A stretch of 24,230 nucleotides of DNA from Deltaproteobacteria bacterium. Lineage in GTDB: Bacteria; Bdellovibrionota; UBA1018; UBA923. The stretch is from positions 1 to 24,230 of the forward strand of contig JACQAX010000063.1 in assembly GCA_016194795.1 (NCBI GenBank), given 5' to 3'. Below the pieces are notes generated by a model. The model saw only the letters and a list, made by a program, of their open reading frames with translations, was not told the origin of the DNA and did no database searches. Shown one piece after another: positions 1 through 7,537 of this stretch; position 1 is the stretch's first letter; each line of letters starts with the position of its first letter. Made by a program: the position numbers and the translations under genes.

Positions 1-185
1 GAGTAGTCGTAGAAAGAGACGTCGGTCATCTTTCCTGATTTGCTGAAGTGGCGCTCGACTTTGCTTTTGCCGTCGGGCGCGGTGTTGGTGGTGTGGGTGA
101 TGTGCTCGTCGCGCGCGAGTACTTCCGACGAAAAGCATACTGCAATGAGGATGAGGCAAATTACCGCTCTCATGGCTCTAAGCAT
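1..185 (-). CDS. N-terminus of an exported protein, cut by the window edge
   Basis: The leftward frame stays open from ATG at 185 to the window edge, giving about 61 residues. It begins MLRAMRAVICLILIAVCF and continues to a likely cleavage near VLA^RDE, which is a convincing Sec signal peptide. The mature start is polar (Asp, His, Thr, Lys). ATG at 173 is an in-frame alternative that still leaves a full signal peptide. An AGGAGA sequence at about 204-209 is the only Shine-Dalgarno-like element and lies rather far upstream. The gene is divergent from the amidoligase gene at 358, so the AT-rich stretch 186-357 probably holds both promoters. The fragment is too short to assign a family; the product is a periplasmic or secreted protein of unknown function. 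Confidence 0.6.
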   Translation of the reverse strand, partial: MLRAMRAVICLILIAVCFSSEVLARDEHITHTTNTAPDGKSKVERHFSKSGKMTDVSFYDY

Positions 186-296
186 GACAGAAGTCAGAAT
201 ATTTCTCCTGCGTTAAAAATAATGTATTCGAATGGTCGGATTTAATTCTGATGAATTTAGTCTGTCAATATTTTCGCAAAAACCCGACTGAGTCGC

Positions 297-323
297 TTGA
301 CTGATGACGCATCGCAATATAGC
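297..323 (+). promoter_or_regulatory. Candidate sigma-70 promoter of the amidoligase gene
   Basis: TTGACT (297-302, 5 of 6 matches) and TATAGC (318-323, 4 of 6) are separated by 15 bases in an otherwise AT-rich gap. The predicted transcript start near 330 precedes the AGAGGGG ribosome site at 342-348 and the ATG at 358. This argues against an in-frame ATG at 304, which would lie inside the promoter. The 15-base spacer is short, so confidence is moderate. Confidence 0.4.
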
Positions 324-357
324 TGTCCACGAATCGGAGATAGAGGGGACATCTTTC

Positions 358-2652
358 ATGCGTATGTTGAAACTTTCATTGCTCGGCACCGCCTTGTTGG
401 CGCTCGCGACGTCGCTCGTCCACGCGCAGGACTTTCTGAACGACGCGCGCCACATGTTCTTCGACCAGTCGATGCTCACGCGCCGCTTCGGTATCGAGAT
501 CGAGTTCGGCAAGGTAGGCGACGACGTCATCGAAAAGATCATCATCGAGAAGCTCCGGGCCACCGTCGTCGAGCGCTCTCCGAACGGCGAGCTGCTCTTC
601 ACCTCGCCCTACGGCGAAGTGCGTCTCAAGATCGAAGGCCAGGCCTGGCGCTATGAAGACGACATGGACCGCGACCCGGTCGCGCGCGAGAAGTTCCTCG
701 CCCAGCAGAAGATCGACCGCGAGCAGGCGCCGCGCGAGATCGTGTTTCCGCCGCTCATCTTCGACGCCGCCGACGCCATTCAGAGCGTGGGCCAGGCGCT
801 CAAAGACGCCGGCGCGCTCGGCACCACCGACAACCACGCGGTCTCGACCCAGGTCAACGTCGAGTGGCCCGATCTGGTGAAGCCCGACGGCACCGACAAC
901 ACCAAAGCCATCGAAGACCTCGTCAATCTGATGCGCGTGTACTCGAACCCCGAGCACGCCCGCCAGATCGAAGAGCAGATCAAGGTGCCGGCGATCCGCC
1001 GCGAGTACATCAAGGACTACAGCCCCGGCATGCTCGCCAAGCTTGGCGATGCGAGCTACAAGCCCACGGCCCGCCAGCTCTTCGACGATTTTTTCTACCG
1101 CCAGGGCGTCGAGTTTCTGAATCGTCCCGACGCGTGGACGATGCCGCTTGAAGAGGCCAAGCAGCTTCTGCTCGCGCAGCCGAGCCCCTACGTCTCGCCG
1201 CGCGTGACGAAGATGCAGCGCCTGCGCGTCTCGAGCATCATCCTGCGCGCCTTCCAGAGCGACCCGATCGCGCAGCTCATCATCGGCACGCGCTGGGCCA
1301 AGCCCATGCCGCTCGTCGAGTTCCGCGAGGACAACACCGACTTCGACATCAAGAGCACGATCGAGGAGACGCTCGGCATCGTTCGGTCGGCCGAGGTGTT
1401 CGGCAACTACGACCACGACACGCTCGTCTCCGAGCTCACCGGCATCGACCCGCGCGACCTCGTCGAGCTGCGCAAGAACGCCGAGGCGCTGCGCGACCAC
1501 CGGCGCATCGTGCGCTACGTCCTGCAGGATCCCAAGACCGACTACATCAAGAATCAGAACGCCCCGGGCGAGAACCCCGTGTGGATCCACCTCGGACCCG
1601 ACGAGCTGGCCGCGCGCAAGCTCGTCGTCAACGGCGAGTCGATCGTCTTCAACCGCCGCCACATCCATCGGGACTCGATCGTCGGCAAATACAATCCCGG
1701 CCTCGAGAACCACCTCGTTCAACAGGTCATGGAGAACAAGCTCGTCGAAGCGAAGTTCTTCGAAGCCTTCGCGCACGGCTCGATGCCGCGCGCGCTCACG
1801 CTGCGCGAGCTGACCCGGGGCCGGACGGTCACCGCCAAGCTGCTCGTGCATCTCCTGAACGTCGAATACCCGAACGGCTGGGTGATGAAAGGCGCTTGGG
1901 ATCTTTCGACCGAATCGATGTTCATCTCGGACAAGCTCGACCTCGAGGACCTGCTCAAGAAGTATCGCAATGGCTTCGAGACGTTCCGCAAGCGGGTCGA
2001 GCGCGAGATGAAGGGCGCCGACCCCGAGCTCGTGATTGGCAAGCTCAAGGAGCACCCGGGCTATCGCGGCTGGAAAATCGTGCAGATGCTGGCGCAGCCC
2101 GACCTCGTCTTCTTCCAGGAGCGCCTGCGCATCGTGCGTGAGTTCCGGGTCGAGGTGCAGGGTGGCAAGGTGCTCTCGAAGGGCTCGACGATCGATCGTT
2201 ACGCGTACAAGAGCCGCAAAAAAGAGCCGCTCGATCCCGAAGAGGTGAAGGCCGTCGAGAAGTTCACCCAGAAGCTCGTCGATAGCCTCCCGGAGGAGCT
2301 GCGCTTCCTGCCGTACGGCTTCGACGTCGCGCTGATCGAGAACGGCGAGTTCAAGGTCATCGAGAGCAATCCGGGCGGAAACTCGTCGTTCCTCGAGGAG
2401 AACCCAGCGAGCGTGCTGGCGCTCGACGCCTATCTCTTGCGCTATCCGGAGCTGCTGAAGAGCGGCAAGCTCAAGCTGCTCGAGCCGAAGGCGCAGATGC
2501 AGTGGATCCTCGCGCAGTTCTCCAAGCTCGGCATCGACGTGTCGAAGCACTTCCCGGGGATGACCTTTACAGCGGACGACATCCGCGATCCGGCGTACCC
2601 GACGCGCAAGGGGCCGCCGACGCGCTGCGAGCTCCTGCTCACGGTGCGCTAA
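358..2652 (+). CDS. Exported amidoligase (GCS-like fold) fused to an ATP-grasp ligase
   Basis: 764 residues. The start at 358 is chosen for AGAGGGG nine bases upstream and because it yields a clean signal peptide (MRMLKLSLLGTALLALATS, cleavage near VHA^QD at 23). Residues ~43-350 resemble the Amidoligase_2/glutamate-cysteine-ligase fold: FGIEIEF near the mature start, then REIVFPPL, then a NHAVSTQVNVEW strand where relatives usually have HxH. Residues ~470-700 look like an ATP-grasp domain: candidate nucleotide-binding Lys511 in WVMKGAW, E595 in REFRVEV, and the metal-binding-type ending GFDVALIENGEFKVIESNP with E669 and N671. The order and length match GshF (GCS plus ATP-grasp), which makes two successive peptide bonds in glutathione synthesis, but similarity to true GCS is weak. 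Substrate unknown. An ATP-using ligase with a Sec signal is odd. The next gene is an exported glutamine-amidotransferase-like protein. Confidence 0.7.
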   Translation: MRMLKLSLLGTALLALATSLVHAQDFLNDARHMFFDQSMLTRRFGIEIEFGKVGDDVIEKIIIEKLRATVVERSPNGELLFTSPYGEVRLKIEGQAWRYEDDMDRDPVAREKFLAQQKIDREQAPREIVFPPLIFDAADAIQSVGQALKDAGALGTTDNHAVSTQVNVEWPDLVKPDGTDNTKAIEDLVNLMRVYSNPEHARQIEEQIKVPAIRREYIKDYSPGMLAKLGDASYKPTARQLFDDFFYRQGVEFLNRPDAWTMPLEEAKQLLLAQPSPYVSPRVTKMQRLRVSSIILRAFQSDPIAQLIIGTRWAKPMPLVEFREDNTDFDIKSTIEETLGIVRSAEVFGNYDHDTLVSELTGIDPRDLVELRKNAEALRDHRRIVRYVLQDPKTDYIKNQNAPGENPVWIHLGPDELAARKLVVNGESIVFNRRHIHRDSIVGKYNPGLENHLVQQVMENKLVEAKFFEAFAHGSMPRALTLRELTRGRTVTAKLLVHLLNVEYPNGWVMKGAWDLSTESMFISDKLDLEDLLKKYRNGFETFRKRVEREMKGADPELVIGKLKEHPGYRGWKIVQMLAQPDLVFFQERLRIVREFRVEVQGGKVLSKGSTIDRYAYKSRKKEPLDPEEVKAVEKFTQKLVDSLPEELRFLPYGFDVALIENGEFKVIESNPGGNSSFLEENPASVLALDAYLLRYPELLKSGKLKLLEPKAQMQWILAQFSKLGIDVSKHFPGMTFTADDIRDPAYPTRKGPPTRCELLLTVR

Positions 2653-2723
2653 GAGCGCCGCGGCGCGTTTGGATTTTCACTTTTCAAGCTGACCTCGTCG
2701 TGTAGTAATTTAACCAACTACGC

Positions 2724-3443
2724 ATGACGAAACATCTTTGGATCCTCTGCTGGCTCCTGCTTTGCCCGCTGCGCTCCGCCCACGCGGGTGGGGCAGGTCT
2801 CGCGCTCGTTTACGCGGGCCCCGGCGTCTGCAAGGACGGCTGCGCCGAAGCCGCGGCCGTGGTTCCCCATCGCGCGGGCTTTCGGATCAGGTACGTCACC
2901 CCCGCCGACGTGCGTCCCGAGGTGCTGCGCGAGGCCGCCGTCTGGGTGCAGCCCGGCGGAGACGCCATCGAAGTCGCGCGAACGCTCTCGGATCAGCAGA
3001 AGCAATGGCTGCGAACCTTCGTCGAGAAGGGCGGAGGGTACCTCGGCTTTTGCGCTGGCGCGTTTCTCGCCGACAGCTTCGTCGACGACGCGAGCCAGGT
3101 CCGGGGCTTGGGACTGATCCCGGGGACGTCGCACGACTACAAGACGCCGGGCAAGGCCGAGGTGCTGCCGGTCGACTGGCACGGCACCAAACGCTGGCTT
3201 TACTTCGAAGAAGGCGGCTGGTTCGAGCTCGCCAAGGAGTCGGCCGCGCGCGTGCTCGGGCGCTACGCGACCGGCGAGCCTGCCGCGATCGCCACGCGCT
3301 TCGGCGCGGGAGGGGTCGTCATCGCCGGGCCGCATCCGGAAGCGACGCCGGAATGGCTCGAGGAGCACGGGCTCACGGATCCCGACGGCTCCGATCTCGA
3401 CCTCGCCGACGAGATGTTCGCGCTGGCGACGCCGCGCCTCTAG
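2724..3443 (+). CDS. Exported class I glutamine-amidotransferase-like protein (BPL_N type)
   Basis: 239 residues with a signal peptide (MTKHLWILCWLLLCPLRSAHA, cleavage near residue 21). The mature part has the class I GATase/DJ-1-like layout seen in BPL_N (biotin-protein-ligase N-terminal) proteins: ALVYAGPGVC, then WVQPGGDA, the nucleophile elbow GGGYLGFCAGAF with Cys110, and GPHPEATPEW supplying His204 and Glu206. The Cys-His-Glu triad is therefore intact, so hydrolase or amidotransferase activity is plausible. It starts 71 bases after the amidoligase stop, without a clear Shine-Dalgarno; a weak TTTTCA-N17-AGTAAT at 2681-2709 may give it its own short-leader transcript. Context suggests it supplies ammonia to, or trims, the product of the upstream ligase (inference). 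Its stop overlaps the convergent lipoprotein gene by four bases. Confidence 0.7.
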   Translation: MTKHLWILCWLLLCPLRSAHAGGAGLALVYAGPGVCKDGCAEAAAVVPHRAGFRIRYVTPADVRPEVLREAAVWVQPGGDAIEVARTLSDQQKQWLRTFVEKGGGYLGFCAGAFLADSFVDDASQVRGLGLIPGTSHDYKTPGKAEVLPVDWHGTKRWLYFEEGGWFELAKESAARVLGRYATGEPAAIATRFGAGGVVIAGPHPEATPEWLEEHGLTDPDGSDLDLADEMFALATPRL

Positions 3444-3829
3444 TTCTCGGGCTTGAGGACGAGCGGGTATCGCACTTCCTTGGGCTGATGGTCGGATGGC
3501 GCGGGGAACTGCAGCTTGCGCAGCTGGTTGAGCACGCAAACTTGAAGATCGGGATCAGGCGTCGACATCGAGTCGATGCGCGCCTTGCCGACGCGGCCAT
3601 CGCCGCTCACCTGGAAGTGGAGCTTCAGCTCCTGGGCGGTGCCCGTCTGGATGCTCACGGCGTCACGCGCGCAGATGAGAAATTTTTCGGAGTTCGAGCG
3701 GATCGTCTTGCCGACCGGCCCCTTTGACGGGGTGTCACCAAGCTTCGCGTCGGGCGTCGCGCCGACGCCGCCGCAGCTCAGATCGAAGGCGGCGAGCAGC
3801 ACAAGGTAGAGGGCACCGCGAATACGCAT
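3440..3829 (-). CDS. Lipoprotein with AgmX/PglI-type C-terminal domain
   Basis: 129 residues. The N-terminus MRIRGALYLVLLAAFDLSC is a lipoprotein signal with a lipobox-like FDLSC (Cys19). Residues ~45-129 follow the TonB-C-like pattern typical of AgmX/PglI C-terminal domains of delta-group bacteria: an early Cys (FLICARDAV), a strand pair ELKLHFQVSGDGRVGKARI, a second Cys in LQVCVLNQLRKLQFPAP, and a final VRYPLVLKPEN. Such domains occur in envelope-spanning motility and transport proteins, usually at the end of longer chains; here it stands almost alone. No Shine-Dalgarno is visible. TAAAAT, a good -10 box on the minus strand (3837-3842), lies seven bases before the ATG, which suggests a very short leader. 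Confidence 0.6.
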   Translation of the reverse strand: MRIRGALYLVLLAAFDLSCGGVGATPDAKLGDTPSKGPVGKTIRSNSEKFLICARDAVSIQTGTAQELKLHFQVSGDGRVGKARIDSMSTPDPDLQVCVLNQLRKLQFPAPSDHQPKEVRYPLVLKPEN

Positions 3830-3915
3830 GATGAGAATTTTAACATGGAAACGTTACGCCTGCATAGGCCCGCCGCTTGCACGACCGTCGACAGGCAAGC
3901 AAAGGAGGCTTCACT

Positions 3916-4329
3916 ATGGTGGGCGAAAACAGACCCGAGCAAGAGCAGCAGCAGGCACAGTCGCAGCAACAGCAGCAGCAGCAGCCCCAGCAACAGCAGC
4001 AATCGCAGCAGGCTGCGCAGGCGCCGAAGAAGGCGCGCGGCCTTGCCGCCGCGGATCCCGAGACGCGCCGCCAGGTGGCGCGCAAGGGCGGCGAAGCCGT
4101 CTCGCGCAACAAGAAGCACATGGCCGAGATCGGCAAGAAGGGCGGCGAAGCCGTTTCGCAGGACCGCAAACACATGGCGTCGATCGGACGCAAAGGCGGT
4201 GAGGCGGTGAGCCAGAACCGCGAGCACATGGCCGAGATCGGGCGCAAGGGCGGCGAGGCGCGCGGCACGCATGGAAACGATGAGCTGGAAGATTCCGGCG
4301 AGGGAAACGGCGGCTCGGAAAACGTCTAG
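3916..4329 (+). CDS. KGG-repeat stress-type protein with a polyglutamine N-terminus
   Basis: 137 residues. The start is set by a strong AAAGGAGG at 3901-3908, seven bases before ATG 3916; an upstream in-frame ATG at 3877 would place this site inside the gene. Residues ~7-35 are a Gln tract broken by Ala, Ser and Pro. From residue ~57 come four KGG motifs spaced exactly 18 residues apart (KGGEAVS...HMA.IG[KR]), as in the KGG / 'stress-induced' family (PF10685, e.g. GsiB and YciG). These are hydrophilic, probably disordered proteins linked to stationary phase and desiccation. The tail is acidic and Gly-rich. It ends three bases before the convergent lon stop. The combination with polyQ is unusual. 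Confidence 0.8.
   Translation: MVGENRPEQEQQQAQSQQQQQQQPQQQQQSQQAAQAPKKARGLAAADPETRRQVARKGGEAVSRNKKHMAEIGKKGGEAVSQDRKHMASIGRKGGEAVSQNREHMAEIGRKGGEARGTHGNDELEDSGEGNGGSENV
4084..4248 (+). repeat. 54-base tandem repeat encoding the KGG motifs
   Basis: Lys codons opening each KGG motif fall at 4084, 4138, 4192 and 4246, an exact 54-base (18-residue) period with three complete units and a partial fourth. Units differ mostly by synonymous or conservative changes (RNKK, QDRK, QNRE), so it is an old in-frame duplication under protein-level selection rather than a fresh slippage array. Confidence 0.85.
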
Positions 4330-4332
4330 CGC

Positions 4333-6702
4333 TCAGGCCGCGGGCGCCTGGGTCTTGGCGTGGAGCTCGCTCTGCGAGATCCCGAGCGCCTCGCCCAGGA
4401 CGTCCTCGGCGTTCTCCAGGTAGCGGATCTCGAGCTGGCGACGCACCTCGGCCGGCACCTGGCTGACGTCTTGCTCGTTGAGATAGGGGACGAGCACCTT
4501 GGAGATTCCCGCGCGGTGCGCCGCCAGCAGCTTCTCCTTGATGCCGCCCACCGGCAGCACGGCGCCGCGGAGGGTGAGCTCTCCGGTCATCCCGAGCTTG
4601 GGGTTGACCGTGCGCCCAAGCAGCAGCGAGGCGATCGCGGCCAGCATCGTGACGCCGGCCGACGGGCCGTCTTTCGGGATCGCGCCGGACGGCACGTGCA
4701 CGTGGACGTCGAGCTTGTCGAACTGGATCTGCGGAAGCAGGTGCGCCGCTTCCGAGCGGATGAAGCTCATCGCGATCTGCACCGACTCCTTCATCACCTC
4801 GCCCAGGCTCCCGGTCAGCAGCAGCTTTCCGGTGCCCGGCATCAGGCTGGCCTCGATGAAAAGGATGTCGCCGCCGTGCGAGGTCCAGGCGAGGCCCGTG
4901 ACGACGCCGGGGCGAACCGAGCGCTCGGTCGTCTCGGCGTGGAATTTCGGGGGCCCCAGGATCTCGGCGACGCGCCCGGCGGACAGCGCGATCGTCGAGG
5001 GCTCGTTCTTCTCGACCATCTCCTCGGCGCAGGCGCGGAGCAACGCGGCGATCTCGCGCGCGAGCTCGCGCACGCCCGCCTCGCGCGTGTAGCGGTGGAT
5101 CACCTCGAGGAGCGCGTCGTCGCCCAGCGCGACCTGGCCGGGCTTGAGGCCGTGCTCCTCGAGCTGGCGCGGCACGAGGTGGCGGCGCGCGATCTGCAGC
5201 TTCTCGATCGTGGTGTAGCTCGAGACCTCGATGAGCTCCATGCGGTCGCGCAGCGCGGGCGGAATCGTGTCGGCGACGTTGGCCGTCGCCACGAAGAAGA
5301 CGTTCGAGAGGTCGAAGGGCACGTCGAGGTAGTGGTCGACGTACGAGCGGTTCTGCTCGGGGTCGAGCACCTCGAGGAGCGCCGCGGCCGGGTCGCCCTG
5401 GAAGCTCGCGCCGAGCTTGTCGATCTCGTCGAGCATGAAGAGCGGGTTGCGCACGCCGACGCGCTTGATGCTTTGGGCGATCCGACCGGGCATGGCGCCG
5501 ATGTACGTGCGACGGTGGCCGCGGATCTCGGCTTCGTCCTTGACGCCGCCGAGCGAGGCCCGGATGAACTTGCGCCCGAGCGCCCGCGCGATGCTCTGGC
5601 CGAGCGAGGTCTTGCCGACGCCGGGGGGGCCGAGCAGGCAAAGGATCGGGCCGTGCAGGTCGTTCTTGAGCTTCGCCACGGCGAGATACTGGACGATGCG
5701 CTTCTTGACCCGCTCGAGGCCGAAGTGGTCCTCGTCGAGGATCTTGCGCGCGTTGGCGAGGTTGAGCACGTCTTTGGTCGACTTGTTCCAGGGCATGTCG
5801 GCCAGCCACTCGAGGTAGGTGCGGATGACGTGGTATTCGGCCGCCGCCGGCGGCAGCGCCTCCAGGCGTTTGAGCTCGTCGGCGGCGATCTTGTCGACCT
5901 CCGGCGGGAGATCCGCCGACGCCAGACGACGGCCGAGCTCGTCCTCGACCTCGCCGGCTTCTTCGCCCAGCTCTTCGCGGATCGTGCGCATCTGCTCGCG
6001 CAGCAAAGCCTCGCGCTGCGCCTTGCCGATGCGCTCGCTCATCTTCTCCTGAATGTCCTTCTGGATGCTCAGCACCTCGCGCTCTTTCTGCATGAGCGAG
6101 AGGAGGTGCTCCATGCGCGCTTCGACGTTCGGGTTCTCGAGCAGCGCCTGCTTCTCGGGGACGGGCAGGCTCAGGTACGCGGCGCAGAGGTTCGTGAGGT
6201 AGGTCGCGTCGTCGAGGCTGTCGACGAGGCGCGAGAGCGAATCGCCCGAGCCGGGCAGCAGATCGAGGATGTCCTTGGCCAGGCGCTTGAGGCTGTTGAA
6301 GAGCGCGCGCGAGCGCGTGAGCTGCGCGCCGTGCACGTCGGGCAGGGTGTCGCCGCGGGCGAGCAGGACGCCTTCCGACTCGGGCGTATCGGGCGACATC
6401 GAGATGTCGCCGATGCGATAACGCGAGATGCCGGTGAGGACGAGCTGGTAGGTGCCCGACTCGGTCTCGTTGAGGCTGTCGATGCGGCAGAGCGCCCCGG
6501 TGCGATAAAGCTCGTCGGGGCTGGGGTCGCCGTTGGTCGGCAGGCGCTGCGTGACGACGACGAGAAGGTTGTCGTAGTCGCGACGGGAAACCTGCACGGC
6601 GCGAACGCTCCGGGGGCGCCCGACGATCAAGGGCATCGAGGCGCCCGGAAAGACCACGGCGTTGCGAATCGGGAGCAGGGGCAGGGTGCCGGGGATCTCC
6701 AT
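4333..6702 (-). CDS. lon: ATP-dependent protease Lon
   Basis: 789 residues, the usual length for LonA. The start at 6702 gives MEIPGTLPLLPIRNAVVFPG, the standard Lon N-terminus; the longer open frame to 6834 would add an unlikely 44 residues and cross the divergent promoter region. Domains in order: LON substrate-binding domain with a coiled-coil (~1-300), AAA+ module with Walker A GPPGVGKT (358-365) and Walker B FMLDEID, then the protease domain with Ser681 in PKDGPSAGV and the GGIKEKL lysines (722/724) forming the Ser-Lys dyad. It degrades misfolded and regulatory proteins in the cytoplasm, and in many bacteria controls motility and stress regulators. No obvious Shine-Dalgarno precedes the start. 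It is divergent from the EcsC gene and convergent with the KGG gene. Confidence 0.96.
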   Translation of the reverse strand: MEIPGTLPLLPIRNAVVFPGASMPLIVGRPRSVRAVQVSRRDYDNLLVVVTQRLPTNGDPSPDELYRTGALCRIDSLNETESGTYQLVLTGISRYRIGDISMSPDTPESEGVLLARGDTLPDVHGAQLTRSRALFNSLKRLAKDILDLLPGSGDSLSRLVDSLDDATYLTNLCAAYLSLPVPEKQALLENPNVEARMEHLLSLMQKEREVLSIQKDIQEKMSERIGKAQREALLREQMRTIREELGEEAGEVEDELGRRLASADLPPEVDKIAADELKRLEALPPAAAEYHVIRTYLEWLADMPWNKSTKDVLNLANARKILDEDHFGLERVKKRIVQYLAVAKLKNDLHGPILCLLGPPGVGKTSLGQSIARALGRKFIRASLGGVKDEAEIRGHRRTYIGAMPGRIAQSIKRVGVRNPLFMLDEIDKLGASFQGDPAAALLEVLDPEQNRSYVDHYLDVPFDLSNVFFVATANVADTIPPALRDRMELIEVSSYTTIEKLQIARRHLVPRQLEEHGLKPGQVALGDDALLEVIHRYTREAGVRELAREIAALLRACAEEMVEKNEPSTIALSAGRVAEILGPPKFHAETTERSVRPGVVTGLAWTSHGGDILFIEASLMPGTGKLLLTGSLGEVMKESVQIAMSFIRSEAAHLLPQIQFDKLDVHVHVPSGAIPKDGPSAGVTMLAAIASLLLGRTVNPKLGMTGELTLRGAVLPVGGIKEKLLAAHRAGISKVLVPYLNEQDVSQVPAEVRRQLEIRYLENAEDVLGEALGISQSELHAKTQAPAA

Positions 6703-6776
6703 AAGCGCATACTGAGCGTTTATTCGGGCGAAGCAAGGATCGGCGCGTAGCCGAAGGCAGTAGTTGATGAAAATGC

Positions 6777-6804
6777 TAAAGTTTAGAGGGAGTTCCACCG
6801 ATAA
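6777..6804 (+). promoter_or_regulatory. Sigma-28 (FliA)-type promoter upstream of the EcsC-family gene
   Basis: TAAAGTTT (6777-6784) matches the enterobacterial FliA -35 consensus at all eight positions. After 12 bases comes ACCGATAA (6797-6804), which matches GCCGATAA at seven of eight. The consensus spacer is 11, so this is one base longer. The predicted start near 6811 sits just before the GAGGG ribosome site at 6817-6821 and ATG 6833, so the geometry is consistent. Confidence 0.6.
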
Positions 6805-6832
6805 GTAAGAAAATTCGAGGGAAATCAATAGC

Positions 6833-7537
6833 ATGCCTCAACAAGCGAAAAAACCGAGAACACCGTCCGCGAATGAGTTGATCCGCCGCCGCGCCGTCGA
6901 GTGGCAGGACGCCGATCCGTCGTCGTTGCTCACGAAGCGGGTTGAGAAGGCGACTGCCCCGCTACAGTGGCTCGTGGCGCTGATGCTGCCCGACCGCCTT
7001 GTCCACGAGGTGCTCGGGACCACGTTGCGCGCCGCCGAGCTGCTCACGGACCGCGCCGACGTCATCAAAGGGTATGACGTCGAGCGGCTCGACGACATCT
7101 TCGAGCTGAAGATCGACTCCTGCGATCGCTCGGGCGACCAGGTTCAGTTCTGGGCCGTCGGCGCCGCCGCGGCGCTCGGCGCCTGGGACAAGGTCCAGGC
7201 GATCAAGGCCATCAAAAAGATCGAGAACGACGTCGCGGCCAATCCGAACGCTTACGCGCGCGAGGACGTCGACGCGCTGATTGAAAAGGTCGCCCACGCG
7301 GTGGGCGAGCACCTCACGCGCCGCCGCACGCTCGCGAGCATTCCCGCGATGGGCGCGCTCGTCGGCACGTCGACCAACGCCTGGCTGCTTCAGGACGTCG
7401 GCTGGGCCGCGCGCAACATCTACGCCACCCGGCGCTTCCAGAAGCGCGTCGAAGACCGCGCCGAGGCTCAGGAGAAGAAGAAGGTTACCGACGGTGGGAT
7501 CGAGGAAGTGGCCGCCACGCTTCCCAAGGCAGCCTAG
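6833..7537 (+). CDS. EcsC-family protein
   Basis: 234 residues. The start is supported by GAGGG at 6817-6821. The C-terminal half carries the EcsC signature around residues ~165-205: an IPAMGALVGTSTNAWLL helix followed by DVGWAARNIYATRRFQ, with moderately hydrophobic Ala/Gly-rich helices before it (FWAVGAAAALGAW). EcsC proteins are membrane-associated and poorly understood; they are named after the Bacillus Ecs ABC system, but many lack that context, as here. Residues ~205-234 are charged and probably disordered. The sigma-28-like promoter ahead of it suggests coordinate expression with flagella. Its stop codon abuts the stop of the convergent peptidase-like gene with no intervening base. Confidence 0.75.
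   Translation: MPQQAKKPRTPSANELIRRRAVEWQDADPSSLLTKRVEKATAPLQWLVALMLPDRLVHEVLGTTLRAAELLTDRADVIKGYDVERLDDIFELKIDSCDRSGDQVQFWAVGAAAALGAWDKVQAIKAIKKIENDVAANPNAYAREDVDALIEKVAHAVGEHLTRRRTLASIPAMGALVGTSTNAWLLQDVGWAARNIYATRRFQKRVEDRAEAQEKKKVTDGGIEEVAATLPKAA

Noticed and set aside
48..245. 65-codon plus-strand frame at the left edge
   Set aside because: The opposite strand has a clear signal peptide; this frame has no ribosome site or recognisable product.
376..2550. 724-codon open frame antisense to the amidoligase gene
   Set aside because: Leu/Arg/Glu/Val-rich repetitive product with no motifs; it mirrors the GC-rich codon use of the real gene on the other strand.
4084..4248. Regular 54-base repeats considered as a CRISPR-like array
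   Set aside because: There are no unique spacers; the repeats are contiguous, in frame and encode the KGG protein motif.
3914..6736. 940-codon minus-strand frame across lon and the KGG gene
   Set aside because: Arg/Pro/Ala-rich translation in the wrong frame of lon; Lon motifs are complete in the other frame.
4360..6750. 796-codon plus-strand frame opposite lon
   Set aside because: Antisense shadow of lon with low-complexity composition.
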